NCBI GenBank assembly: GCA_030867875.1
Contig: JAOWCC010000809.1
Location: forward strand, 682,001-746,000
Direction of reading: 5' to 3'
Source of the DNA: Actinernus sp. WN-2022
Lineage: Eukaryota; Cnidaria; Anthozoa; Actiniaria; Actinernidae
DNA length: 64,000 nt
Shown: positions 30,390 to 42,062 of the stretch, in pieces
Layout of the letters: each line of letters begins with the position of its first letter
How positions within the stretch are numbered: the stretch's first letter is position 1
Translations under genes and position numbers: made by a program
The notes under the pieces: model-generated
What the model was told of the DNA's origin: nothing
What the model saw: the letters and a program-made list of their open reading frames with translations, nothing else
The model's database searches: none

Positions 30390-32410
30390 GTGAGTAATCA
30401 CGTGGTATTAATGAAACTAATCCACCATACAGAAGATGGCCGCTGTATATTTGACCATAATTCCTTGCGAACCTAACACAGTCCAAATAACACTTATAAA
30501 TCCTATGTTCTCTTCAATGACAGTATATTGACAACAGCACTTCTACCGTAGTTTTATAGAGGGTTTAATGTTTTGCGTGCAAATGATTCTGGGTAAAAAT
30601 ACAAGCTGCTATACTTTTTTGTACGGAGGGTTAATCTTCAAAGAATGCTTTCAACCAATGACCAATTCAATAAAACATTTACGTGTGTATTTCATAAGTC
30701 TGTCCATTGTTTCAATGCCAGAGAAACAGAGGCATACTTGTAAAATACATGTATAAACGTTTTATTGAATTGTCACCTGAGGAGAGGTTTATCATCATAT
30801 GTGGAATGATAATCCAAATTGGAAGCTTGAATTGAAGCTTGAATATGCAATGTTCTCTCTGATTGGATTTTGTACTGCATCAAGGGTGAATAATCCCCCG
30901 CCAAAATAGAGTAATCCATTTTTGGGAAGACACTAACCTATTGTAGACTAATGTACATAGCTATCCTTTCCCTTGCAAAGCCATTCTGTAAAGTCTTTAG
31001 CTCTTCCATTTCGCACTAGTTGTTTTGGCCATCCCAGATAAACATAAGCATAATCTAGATGTGGCTGCTAATGTACTATGTAATACTCATTCAGTATAAA
31101 ATAACCCACAGTACAGTACAGTAGCGTTAATCGTTTCTGAACATAGCACGCACCGTTACCAAGGATACATTTTCACAAGGAATAAGAAGATTGAGCGGCA
31201 CAGAGTGCACGAGAAGGTCCACAAAAATACGAAGAGAGGGATGCAGGACGATAACTACAATGAAGAATTGCAACACATTTCCTTTTCAAATAAATCCTAA
31301 AAACAGAAACGAATAATTTACAAGGTCTATCGTTGCAAACATTTTTTTGTTAAGACTAACTTAACCTTATGTACGTTTGTTCGATCGAGCACAGACCAAC
31401 ACTGGTCAATTATTGTTTTCTACTATCTTTGAACCACTAGGCGTTATTATAATTACACCTGTGAAGTCAGCATCTTATTTTCTTTTAAATGCCTTTATTG
31501 TTTTGTAGTAAACCATAAAGTCCTCGACCTGACGAAATAACGTGCTCGAATCACCTAAAATGCACTTGAATGACCTACATTTTAACCAGGGTTTAAAATT
31601 CGATCTCTAGCTCCAACAGGATGCTCAATCAATGGCAGAGAAAAGCAGCGACCAGTGATTGTATGAAATTTAAAACTGTTTAGTTGACCTCGCAGCCAAA
31701 ATGTCGCGGACCTGCACAATTCGCCACTATAACATCTCTTTGTTCAGACTCTTGGTTGCAGATCAAAATAGCTGGCATACATCCTAGGCCTGTCCAGAAA
31801 TCCAAGGATTGTTAACCTCGTGCACCATTCAGTCCATTCGAGTCACTTCACTTTGAAGGCTCCAAGCGCCTGTCAGTAAAAAAACGGACAAATTGTATAT
31901 ATGAAACGTTTCCCTACATTTATGCTGCTTGAATTCCCAAAGTTGTTAAACTGTTTTTGATCGTTTTGGATTCTCTTTCTTTCTGATTCAAAATGAAGCC
32001 AGGTTCATTTGCATATTTGTGCCTTTTATCCATCGCAGCCAATATATAAGATTTCAGCGTGACTTGTAAGGAGAAATTAGATTTCGACAAATAATAAAAT
32101 ACGCAGTTTGCTCGTCATTTTTACCGATTACGTACTTTTATTGTTTAAAAGTATTTTATAAAAGAAATAGAAAACTTGTCCTCGTTATAGATGCAGGCGG
32201 GAATTTTAAGTAGCCGAGAGAAGTGCGGAGAAGCACTCCGCTCCGCGTATACTTCTCCCAGCACTTCTCACGTCTTCTTACAATTCCCGCGTGGTTCTAT
32301 AACTCAACATAGCACGCGGACGCATTTTCTATTTCTTCATGTCATAACGATATAAGTAAAGGGAAAATTCATATACTTTGCGATTTCTCGTTTATTTGTG
32401 TCCGCTGTAG
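30390..32410. other. Intron-like stretch, no exon recognised
   Basis: AT-rich sequence between the linker exon and the first exon of MAM module A. The only clear structure is the foldback at 32161-32338. Confidence 0.45.
32161..32338. repeat. Foldback repeat with GCGGGAATT arms
   Basis: AAAGAAATAGAAAACTTGTCC...GCGGGAATT (32161-32206) is mirrored imperfectly by AATTCCCGC...GGACGCATTTTCTATTTCTT (32282-32338). The centre contains a second hairpin built on GAGAAGTGC/GCACTTCTC. Confidence 0.7.
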
Positions 32411-32639
32411 GATTTGCTTGCAACTTTGGTCGGGATAGCTGTGGATTTATTTAACTGAAATCCGACAAATTTGATTGGACTAGACATCGTGGAACCACTC
32501 ATCCGGAACTGGACCTAGCGATGACCACACCGGAAACGGTAAGCTATATTTAAAGGAAAGCTCCAGTGGAAAACAGTGTTTGCTCTCAAATGTTTGTCAT
32601 GGATACCTAAATCTAATGCTGTTTGTTTCCTATACATTT

Positions 32640-32872
32640 TACACTAGATGTCAGTTATGGACTGATTTTCCTGTTCATAAAACTCATTCTAATTTCCCTT
32701 GCGCTGCCATCTTATGACGTCACACGGTTGTCACTGTTGTCAGAAACTAGTTATTTTGTTATGTAACAATAGAAGCAACCGCGTGACGTCATAAGATCCA
32801 AGATGGCAGCGCCCGGAAATTCAAATGAGTTTTGTGGAAATGATGATTGGTCGATAACTGACATCTAGTGTA
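32640..32872. repeat. Foldback element with TACACTAGATGTCAG ends, 233 bp
   Basis: TACACTAGATGTCAGTTAT (32640) mirrors ATAACTGACATCTAGTGTA (ends 32872). Inside, GCTGCCATCTTATGACGTCA mirrors TGACGTCATAAGATCCAAGA followed by TGGCAGC. Long inverted arms have a centre of about 45 bp. It is a probable MITE in the first intron of module A. Confidence 0.85.
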
Positions 32873-33299
32873 CAATGCACATCATTAGATTTACATTCAA
32901 TCTATGTTATAACCACAAATAGGAATAACACATTTGGTTCATTTCATATAAGTAAAATGTATATTTGTATTGCGGCAAGACAGCCTAAAACGAAACCACA
33001 AGGCTTATAACTTTTAGGCTGTCTTGTTTGAGATAATTTCAGGAAGACATATTTGTTGTCAATGAAATATTGAAAGTATGATAATTTATAGTAATTAAGA
33101 TATACATAGTGAAATCATATTTAATGATATTATATATATATATAATATTACGGGTAGAAAAGAGCAAAAAAGACATTATATTATTGCTAAATTATGAATT
33201 TTATTGAGGGTTCTGATAAATAAATATACGCATACCATATACACTCAATCTCGAAAACGATATCCAAACATAAAATATACCTATATACCAATAACATTT

Positions 33300-33525
33300 G
33301 TATAACATTGTTTCAATAGGCTTAACCCAAGGGGCAAGCGAAAAATGCATTCAAATAGTGAATGCACAACAGGAAATACATCTTAAATATATATTTGACA
33401 TTTAAGCCTTAATATATGCCAATATGTACCAAGTATACCATACATGTATTTCCTATTGCGCCATCAGGCTTGGGAAACATTATTCAGATGCCTCTTGGGT
33501 CAGGCTTATTGAAGATCCTTTCTAA
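33300..33525. repeat. Imperfect inverted repeat with AATAGGCTTAACCCAAG ends
   Basis: TCAATAGGCTTAACCCAAGG...GAAATACAT (33314-33382) is mirrored imperfectly by ATGTATTTCCTATTG...CTTGGGTCAGGCTTATTGA (33442-33513). It is another small foldback in the same intron. Confidence 0.6.
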
Positions 33526-33992
33526 AGATATAATGTTATGTATATTTCATTGGCATTATTTATCGTTTGTACTTACAGTATATATGTATATTTGAAGACA
33601 GCGTTATGTCATGGGCTGGGCCCCCAGCACCGGAGTAGGCGTGGCTATATTTAGAATTAGAATTCCCTCGTTGAAAGTGAGAAGAATGATAATGAATAAT
33701 AATGAGAAATGGCGTATAGCTATCTGATTGGCTAAGACAACATGGCCTTTGTTTATTTCGCGCGAAATGCAATTATAAATATAGCCACATCTACTCCTTT
33801 GCTGGGAACAGAACCAATGGGAAAGATGGACGCTTCTGGTAATGGATACTGACAGCGTGCACTTCGCGCTTGGGCCATAATTTACGGTATTTCGATTTAG
33901 AACCCCGCTCGTTTAATAAGAGGTATTTACGTGCGACATAAAATTTATAACATGGATGTGACGTCACACGTTCATGTTGCGCATAAAACCCG

Positions 33993-36900
33993 GTAATGTA
34001 TAGCATGGTGAATAATAAAACAGAATGTTACATGGCAGCTTGGATATATGGTATTGTTTAGCATGGTGAATAATAAACAGAATATTACATGGAAGCTTGG
34101 ATATATGGTAATGTTTAGCATGGTGAATAATAAACAGAATGTTACATGGCAGCTTGGATATATGGTAATGTTTAGCATGGTGAATAATAAACAGAATATT
34201 ACATGGAAGCTTGGAGATATGGTAATGTTTAGCATGGTGAATAATAAACAGAATATTACATGGAAGCTTGGAGATATGGTAATGTTTAGCATGGTGAATA
34301 ATAAACAGAATATTACATGGCAGCTTGGATATATGGTAATGTTTAGCATGGTGAATAATAAACAGAATATTACATGGCAGCTTGGATATATGGTAATGTT
34401 TAGCATGGTGAATAATAAACAGAATGTTACATGGCAGCTTGGATATATGGTAATGTTTAGCATGGTGAATAATAAACAGAATATTACATGGAAGCTTGGA
34501 GATATGGTAATGTTTAGCATGGTGAATAATAAACAGAATATTACATGGCAGCTTGGATATATGGTAATGTTTAGCATGGTGAATAATAAACAGAATGTTA
34601 CATGGCAGCTTGGATATATGGTAATGTTTAGCATGGTGAATAATAAACAGAATATTACATGGAAGCTTGGAGATATGGTAATGTTTAGCATGGTGAATAA
34701 TAAACAGAATATTACATGGAAGCTTGGAGATATGGTAATGTTTAGCATGGTGAATAATAAACAGAATATTACATGGCAGCTTGGATATATGGTATTGTTT
34801 AGCATGGTGAATAATAAACAGAATATTACATGGAAGCTTGGATATATGGTAATGTTTAGCATGGTGAATAATAAACAGAATGTTACATGGCAGCTTGGAT
34901 ATATGGTAATGTTTAGCATGGTGAATAATAAACAGAATGTTACATGGCAGCTTGGATATATGGTAATGTTTAGCATGGTGAATAATAAACAGAATATTAC
35001 ATGGAAGCTTGGAGATATGGTAATGTTTAGCATGGTGAATAATAAACAGAATATTACATGGCAGCTTGGATATATGGTAATGTTTAGCATGGTGAATAAT
35101 AAACAGAATATTACATGGCAGCTTGGATATATGGTAATGTTTAGCATGGTGAATAATAAACAGAATATTACATGGAAGCTTGGATATATGGTAATGTTTA
35201 GCATGGTGAATAATAAACAGAATATTACATGGAAGCTTGGATATATGGTAATGTTTAGCATGGTGAATAATAAACAGAATATTACATGGCAGCTTGGATA
35301 TATGGTAATGTTTAGCATGGTGAATAATAAACAGAATATTACATGGAAGCTTGGATATATGGTAATGTTTAGCATGGTGAATAATAAACAGAATATTACA
35401 TGGAAGCTTGGATATATGGTAATGTTTAGCATGGTGAATAATAAACAGAATATTACATGGAAGCTTGGATATATGGTAATGTTTAGCATGGTGAATAATA
35501 AACAGAATATTACATGGCAGCTTGGATATATGGTAATGTTTAGCATGATGAATAATACACAGAATATTACATGGCAGCTTGGATATATGGTAATGTTTAG
35601 CATGGTGAATAATAAACAGAATATTACATGGAAGCTTGGATATATGGTAATGTTTAGCATGGTGAATAATAAACAGAATGTTACATGGAAGCTTGGATAT
35701 ATGGTAATGTTTAGCATGGTGAATAATAAACAGAATATTACATGGAAGCTTGGAGATATGGTAATGTTTAGCATGGTGAATAATAAACAGAATATTACAT
35801 GGCAGCTTGGATATATGGTAATGTTTAGCATGGTGAATAATAAACAGAATATTACATGGAAGCTTGGATATATGGTAATGTTTAGCATGGTGAATAATAA
35901 ACAGAATATTACATGGAAGCTTGGATATATGGTAATGTTTAGCATGGTGAATAATAAACAGAATATTACATGGCAGCTTGGATATATGGTAATGTTTAGC
36001 ATGGTGAATAATAAACAGAATATTACATGGAAGCTTGGATATATGGTAATGTTTAGCATGGTGAATAATAAACAGAATATTACATGGCAGCTTGGATATA
36101 TGGTAATGTTTAGCATGATGAATAATACACAGAATGTTACATGGCAGCTTGGATATATGGTAATGTTTAGCATGGTGAATAATGAACAGAATATTACATG
36201 GAAGCTTGGATATATGGTAATGTTTAGCATGGTGAATAATAAACAGAATGTTACATTGCAGCTTGGATATATGGTAATGTTTAGCATGGTGAATAATAAA
36301 CAGAATATTACATGGAAGCTTGGAGATATGGTAATGTTTAGCATGGTGAATAATAAACAGAATATTACATGGAAGCTTGGATATATGGTAATGTTTAGCA
36401 TGGTGAATAATAAACATAATATTACATGGCAGCTTGGAGATATGGTAATGTTTAGCATGGTGAATAATAAACAGAATATTACATGGAAGCTTGGAGATAT
36501 GGTAATGTTTAGCATGGTGAATAATAAACAGAATATTACATGGAAGCTTGGATATATGGTAATGTTTAGCATGGTGAATAATAAACAGAATATTACATGG
36601 CAGCTTGGAGATATGGTAATGTTTAGCATGGTGAATAATAAACAGAATATTACATGAAGCTTGGATATATGGTAATGTTTAGCATGGTGAATAATAAACA
36701 GAATATTACATGGCAGCTTGGAGATATGGTAATGTTTAGCATGGTGAATAATAAACAGAATATTACATGGAAGCTTGGAGATATGGTAATGTTTAGCATG
36801 GTGAATAATAAACAGAATATTACATGGAAGCTTGGATATATGGTAATGTTTAGCATGGTGAATAATAAACAGAATATTACATGGCAGCTTGGAGATATGG

Positions 36901-37187
36901 TAATGTTTAGCATGGTGAATAATAAACAGAATATTACATGGCAGCTTGGAGATATGGTAATGTTTAGCATGGTGAATAAAAGACAGAATATTACATGGCA
37001 GCTTGGAGATATGGTAATGTTTAGCATGGTGAATAATAAACAGAATATTACATGGCAGCTTGGATAGATGATAATGTTTAGCATGGTGAATAATACACAG
37101 AATGTTACATGGCAGCTTGGATATATGGTAATGTTTAGCATGGTGAATAATAAACACAATATTACATGGCAGCTTGGAGATATGGTT
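33993..37187. repeat. 57-bp satellite, about 56 tandem copies
   Basis: The unit runs ATGGTAATGTTTAGCATGG...AATATTACATGGCAGCTTGG followed by ATAT. Units are highly similar and vary mainly at three sites: CAGCTT/AAGCTT, GATAT/TATAT and ATATT/ATGTT. One unit is 56 bp (deletion at 36655), and a few have single changes. Since 57 is a multiple of three and the unit lacks stops in several frames, long frames of 800 to 1000 codons appear on both strands, but they are repeat artefacts. The array lies in the first intron of dead MAM module A, and one related unit sits in the matching intron of module B (43556-43614). Confidence 0.97.
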
Positions 37188-37337
37188 TATCGATGAAATA
37201 CCAGTGTATATTTCTTTCTAAAAAGTGATATCTTCACACAAGACATCACTTTTGAAAATATGACTTGCTTTCAAAGATTTCTAGCCTTTTTAGTAAGAGA
37301 TTGAAACTGGTATTTCATAAATATTTATATATTAAAC
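37188..37337. repeat. Small inverted repeat with GAAATACCAGT ends
   Basis: ATGAAATACCAGT (37193) is mirrored by ACTGGTATTTCAT (37307-37319). Inside, AAAAGTGATATC and GATATCTTCAC...ATCACTTTT can pair. It interrupts the satellite and the flanking half-units. Confidence 0.65.
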
Positions 37338-37480
37338 AGAATATTACATGGCTGCTTGGGGATACGAATTTTATCTTCTCGTGTTGATAAAATATCTTAC
37401 TCGTTCGCTGCGCTCAATCGTAAGATATTTCATCAACACTCGAAGGTAAAATCCGTATCTCCGTGCGGCCATGTAATATC
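37338..37480. repeat. Foldback with TTCGCTGCGCTC loop, flanked by satellite-type sequence
   Basis: ATATTACATGGCTGC...GATACGAATTTTATCTTC...GATAAAATATCTTAC mirrors GTAAGATATTTCATC...GAAGGTAAAATCCGTATC...GCGGCCATGTAATAT. The loop TCGTTCGCTGCGCTCAA resembles that at 12611-12720. The arm ends are the same phrase as in the satellite unit (AATATTACATGGC), so the satellite unit derives from this foldback family. A further partial unit lies at 37490-37560. Confidence 0.8.
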
Positions 37481-38904
37481 CTCCATGTATGGCATAGTGA
37501 ATAATAAACGAAATATTACATGGCAGCTCGGAGATCTAGATCCGCTCGGCCATGTAACAGGAAGGGACTGTGCCAAAAAATCTGATTAAGAAATGAACAC
37601 CACCACACACAAAAAACATTAGTACGTTTACCGAGCTTGAGAATAATTGGATCAATACGAACTGCACAGCAAGCTTTCAAAATCGCAAAAATAAGAGAGA
37701 ATGTATGGTTTTTTGTGACGGCAAAGTCATACATTCCCTATTATTTTTGGCTGTTTGAAAAACCCGCCACATTGTTATTATCCAACCAATCTTGCTCTTG
37801 CTCGGTAAACCTACTAATGCTTGTCTGATATCGACCAGTTTACAGTTCATGCGCAGTTGTACAAATCCTTTGTTTATTTGGCGGGAGATGTCAGACAATG
37901 GTGGCCCACCAGTTGAAAACAAAAACTGGTCTATTTCTTGAGATGTTGTTTGTTTCTTGATTAGATTAGTTTTTGACACTCAGTCCCAGACCCTTCCTCG
38001 ACTCCGAAATGGCAAATTATCGTAATCATTGTTTTTGTTAGGTTATTATATGTACATCGAGACTTCGAGTCCAAGGCTACCAGGGAACAATGCTAAGATA
38101 GAAAAAAGCGGGCTGTGATTTGATGGAAACACCTGCATAAGGTACGTGTATCTGGACAAGTACGTGAACTAGTATGTGAACTAGTACATGCGATACTTAG
38201 ACCCCGTCCACAAGAATACGTTTTCATTTGAAAACGCAAACATTTAATTTGGTTGCATTTTCTTCTCCAGGCTACACGAAAAAGGTCTCCAAAGTGTAAA
38301 AATTTGAAAACGCAAAGCTACCGTTTTCGTGTAGATGGTCAAACTCAATGAAAACACAGACTTTTGAAAACGCTCAGTCCCAGTCCACTTAAGAGTTGTT
38401 GTTATAAAATCCAGGATAGGGAACAGTTTCAGAGATGGACATACGCTACAATGGCGCTGCTGCCGGCAATGTTGCGTGCAATGTGGCAGAGCGTGTCTGT
38501 ACCTTCAGTAGGTCTTATTTACCGTGTGATGGACAAGTGTTTGATTGACCTGCAGTCTTATACATTATTCTGTATCTATCTATTTCAAAAATGTTGTCTA
38601 GCGCATTGATATTGTGCCCATTGTATTGTACGTGCTGCATTGTACATCCATATACCAGGTTCACCAAAAGCGGAAACTATTCAATATTAAAGGAAATCCA
38701 TCAAATTGTTGTTGAACTCAATTTATCACGAGGACTTCACGAAACTGACACACAATACAATTAATTCATTAACAAATCATACCAAGCTTAAGTTTTTCTA
38801 ATTCTCTGTAATCATAGCGTTATCTGTGCATTAGTGAATTTTACCGTAATTATATCAACATGTGGTTTTCTCTCGATTTCGTTACGGTGAACATAGCTAT
38901 AGGA

Positions 38905-39165
38905 CTTTGGAAACAGTCACGTGCCGATACGTCACTTCAATAACCAATTAATTGCGCTCGTGATCCCATAGCCGAAGGCTTTACTATATGGGAAACAAAC
39001 TTCAAAACGCTGTTTCAGAAAGATCGACAATTGATTGGAAGTGAAACATTGCATTTGCAGACAGGTTATCATGATTACCGATCTCACATAAGTGCCTTCA
39101 AATAAATGAAGTCAGATTGTTTTGCCATCCAGTACAACACGTGTTTGCCATTCCTGCAAAAGGCC
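38905..39165 (+). repeat. Dispersed repeat family R1, copy 3
   Basis: Matches 20040-20285 in the same orientation (CAGTCACGTGCCGATA, CACTTCAATAACCAATTAATTG, AAAGATCGACAATTGATTGG, CCGATCTCACATAAGTG) and ends TTCCTGCAAAAGGCCCA. It sits directly 5' of MAM-A exon 3. A shorter copy lies at the matching place in module B (46205-46262). Confidence 0.8.
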
Positions 39166-40119
39166 CATCGAGCGTCTGTTTCCATGTTTTACAGGTACTA
39201 TTATCATATGCTTGGAAACAACGTCGCAAAACTGAACGTTCTGGTTGGCTCAAAGGTAGTACACACCATCTCCGGTAACCAAGGCAACGCATGGAAACTG
39301 GCTAATATTCGTGTCAGGGATAATGGAGTTTATCCAGTGAGTAGGGCGTACTGTAACTGCAGCAGTCATAAATTAAGCGAGCGCGTCAGCGTGAGTTTTC
39401 TAGAGCTGGCGTTTTCTCTGTGATGCTCCGCTTTAGTACTCCCTACTAAATATCAAACACATAAATGTTAACTTCAGAGTTAGGGCTACAAAAACTTTAA
39501 ACATCATCAATGAACTATATTCCCTCTGTGTTCTTTTTTATGACTTGTTTAATTTGAAACCTTAAAAATCTAGCATTTTAATACGAGTGTTCTTGAATTT
39601 GAATTTGAAATTTGGAGTTCCAAAGGTGTGAAAAGAGGAGCTAACCCTTTTGTAGTGTAACTTCTTGTTTGATGATTTATGAACGGAAAGACTAATAACA
39701 TAGTGGCATAACTGATCGTCAAACTACTCTTCTTACCTGGCAAATACCAAATGTCGTGGATAATTGTCGTCGAGGATAATTGTAAGGCCATACAACTCGT
39801 TCTGTTAAACATTATATACACGATTTTAATATCGAACTAGAAATCGAGGAATTTATGATGCATTAACATCCTGAACATGTTGTGTATGTCATATAAATTT
39901 TTCAAAAATCCTGAATGAGATAATGTTCAAATCCGTAGCTTGTGTTTGAGGCAGTTCGTGGTTCTAGCTGGCAGGGAGACATTGCCATTGATGACATCAG
40001 TGTTGGCCCATGTAGTGGAGGTAGGAATTTAGAATGCAATAATTATATAAGGTAATGTGTTTAACGTCAGACGATTACAAGACGTAATGTGATGTTTGTA
40101 ATAGGTAACGTTGTGATGC

Positions 40120-40224
40120 GATGTAATATGGCATGACCATGGTATCGTATTCGTATGATGTGGTATGGTATGGTATGATGTGATGTGATGTGATATGGCA
40201 TGGTCATGGTATCGTATGGTATCA
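40120..40224. repeat. Left part of a TATGG/TGATG minisatellite split by a LINE
   Basis: Irregular ATGGTATCGTAT, TGATGTGGTATGG and TATGGCATGGTCATGG phrases continue, after the LINE fragment, at 40996-41585. Confidence 0.75.
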
Positions 40225-40995
40225 TTAACAAGACTTGTAAATCAGCTTTCTTTCACTTATTTAACATTAGGAGAATTAGAAAAAATTTCTTAGTTTTGAC
40301 ACTGTGCGAATCTTAATTAACGCCTTTGTTACTAGTCGACTAGACTATTGTAATAGCCTTCTCTATGGCCTGCCAGCCAATCAGCTGCACAAACTTCAGC
40401 GTGTGCAGAATGCTGCGGCTAGACTCATTTGTAATATCAGTCGGTTCGATCACATTACTCCCGTTTTATATAAACTACACTGGCTACCCGTTAAACATAG
40501 AATTGATTTTAAAATCTTACTTATTACCTACAAAGCTATAAATGGACTCGCTCCGGCATATATAACTGAACTTATCAAATGTAAGACTACTTCAAGATAT
40601 AACTTTAGATCGTCTAAAGAACCTCTGCTAGAGCGACCAAGAATGAGAACATTGATCACATTGGGTGACCGCTCTTTTGCGGTAGCGGCACCCACACTGT
40701 GGAATGTCCTGCCCGCTAAAATTCGTAATGCTTCTAGTGTTACGACTTTTAAGAAGTTGCTAAAAACTTATCTTTTCGGCAAAGCATTTCAACAATAGTA
40801 TCGTCTTACCATTGTTATACAACACGTCTATATTTCTATTCTGTATATATTCAATTATGATAGATTTAGATATACTATATACATTACTTAATTAGGATTA
40901 GTACCTAAGCCTATAGGCATTTGTAATGCGCATGTGAGCATCTGCCAATGGAACACGCGCAATATAAATACTAAATTTATATTATTATTTATATA
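40225..40995 (+). mobile_element. 5'-truncated LINE (CR1/L2/RTE-like RT tail)
   Basis: An open frame 40304-40798 (164 aa) reads LINAFVTSRLDYCNSLLYGL, KLQRVQNAAARLI, LHWLPVKHRIDFK, YKAINGLAP and LWNVLPAKIR. This is the classic C-terminal region after the reverse-transcriptase catalytic core in many non-LTR elements. It ends with a 3' UTR of about 190 bp. The RT core and endonuclease are missing. The insertion lies inside a TATGG minisatellite, so exact boundaries are approximate. Confidence 0.9.
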
Positions 40996-41585
40996 TTATG
41001 GTATCGTATGGTATCGTATGGTATCGTATGGTATCGTATGGTATCGTATGGTATCGTATTCGTATGATGTGGTATGGTATGATGTGATGTGATGTGATGT
41101 GATATGGCATGGTCATGGTCGTGGTCGTGGTCATGGTATGGACTTGTATGGACTGGTATGTTATGGTATGTTATGGTATGATGCGATATAGCATGGCCAT
41201 GGTCATGTTATGGACTGGTATGGCATGGTATGTTATGGTATGATGTGATATGGCATGGCCATGGTCATGTTATGGACTGGTATGTTATGGTATGTTATGG
41301 TATGATGTGATATGGCATGGCCATGGTCATGTTATGGACTGGTATGGCATGGTATGTTATGGTATGATGTGATATGGCATGGCCATGGTCATGTTATGGA
41401 CTGGTATGTTATGGTATGTTATGGTATGATGTGATATGGCATGGCCATGGTCATGTTATGGACTGGTATGGCATGGTATGTTATGGTATGATGTGATATG
41501 GCATGGCCATGGTCATGTTATGGACTGGTATGTTATGGTATGTTATGGTATGATGTGATATGGCATGGTCATGGTCATGGTATGT
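40996..41585. repeat. TATGG minisatellite with alternating 62-bp units
   Basis: It opens with six TATGGTATCG units (about 40997-41057). From about 41147 to 41585 units of 62 bp alternate between a form with GGTATGGCATGG and one with GGTATGTTATGG, giving B-A-B-A-B-A-B, a 124-bp higher-order repeat. Each unit ends GGCATGGCCATGGTCATGT. Module B's matching intron lacks it. Confidence 0.9.
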
Positions 41586-42062
41586 CATGATTTTCCTGAG
41601 TCATTGTACATTGTTCAGAATTGATCTCATAGTTTAATTGTTTAATTTTAAAATGTATTTTATGGAACCTTACTTGAAGAATGTTGACATCAACAAGGGA
41701 AAATATTTTAAAGCAGTACCCATCTGAATATTTGGTATTGAGAAATATTCATCTTTTCACCGGAAGATCACTCATTAAATATCATAAATTCATAGACGTA
41801 AAACCATTTTTATTTCAGTAATGCTTGCATGCTCGAATGTTTGTGTTTGTATCTCTTACCATTTTACAACTATTTCCCCTTTACTACTAATAATCGTTAC
41901 TCTTTATTAAATAACACTCGATCTCAACTCCTTTTTATTACAAAAAATAATTCACAGGACCAAATCCTACAACTCCACCTCCGCCACAAACTCCTGCTCC
42001 ACCACAAACTCCTGCTCCACCACAAACTCCTGCTCCACCACAAACGCCTGCTCCACCACAAG

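Larger units (their letters stand above)
32411..42062 (+). pseudogene. MAM module A with Pro-rich linker (degenerate tandem duplicate)
   Basis: Five exons mirror module B: 32411-32538, 38042-38141, 39195-39336, 39939-40020 (together the MAM domain) and 41958-42062 (linker GPNPTTPPPP then QTPAPP repeated four times). Exon 1 is 4 bp shorter than its B partner (128 against 132 bp, a frameshift) and has TAA where B has CAA (after CGFI). Exon 2 has TGA where B has AGA (SGL-stop-FDG). Splice sites are kept, and exons 3 to 5 are still open. MAM domains are extracellular adhesion modules. Because the module has phase-1 borders at both ends, skipping it would keep the frame, so the gene could tolerate its loss. 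Its introns hold the satellite, a LINE and a minisatellite. Confidence 0.85.

Noticed and set aside
33964..37159. Very long open frames on both strands (about 820-1060 codons) in the 34-37 kb region
   Set aside because: They follow a 57-bp satellite, whose period is a multiple of three and whose unit lacks stops in several frames. Equal openness on both strands and extreme uniformity argue against a real protein.
33993..37187. CRISPR array
   Set aside because: The units are directly adjacent with no unique spacers, and the context is eukaryotic.
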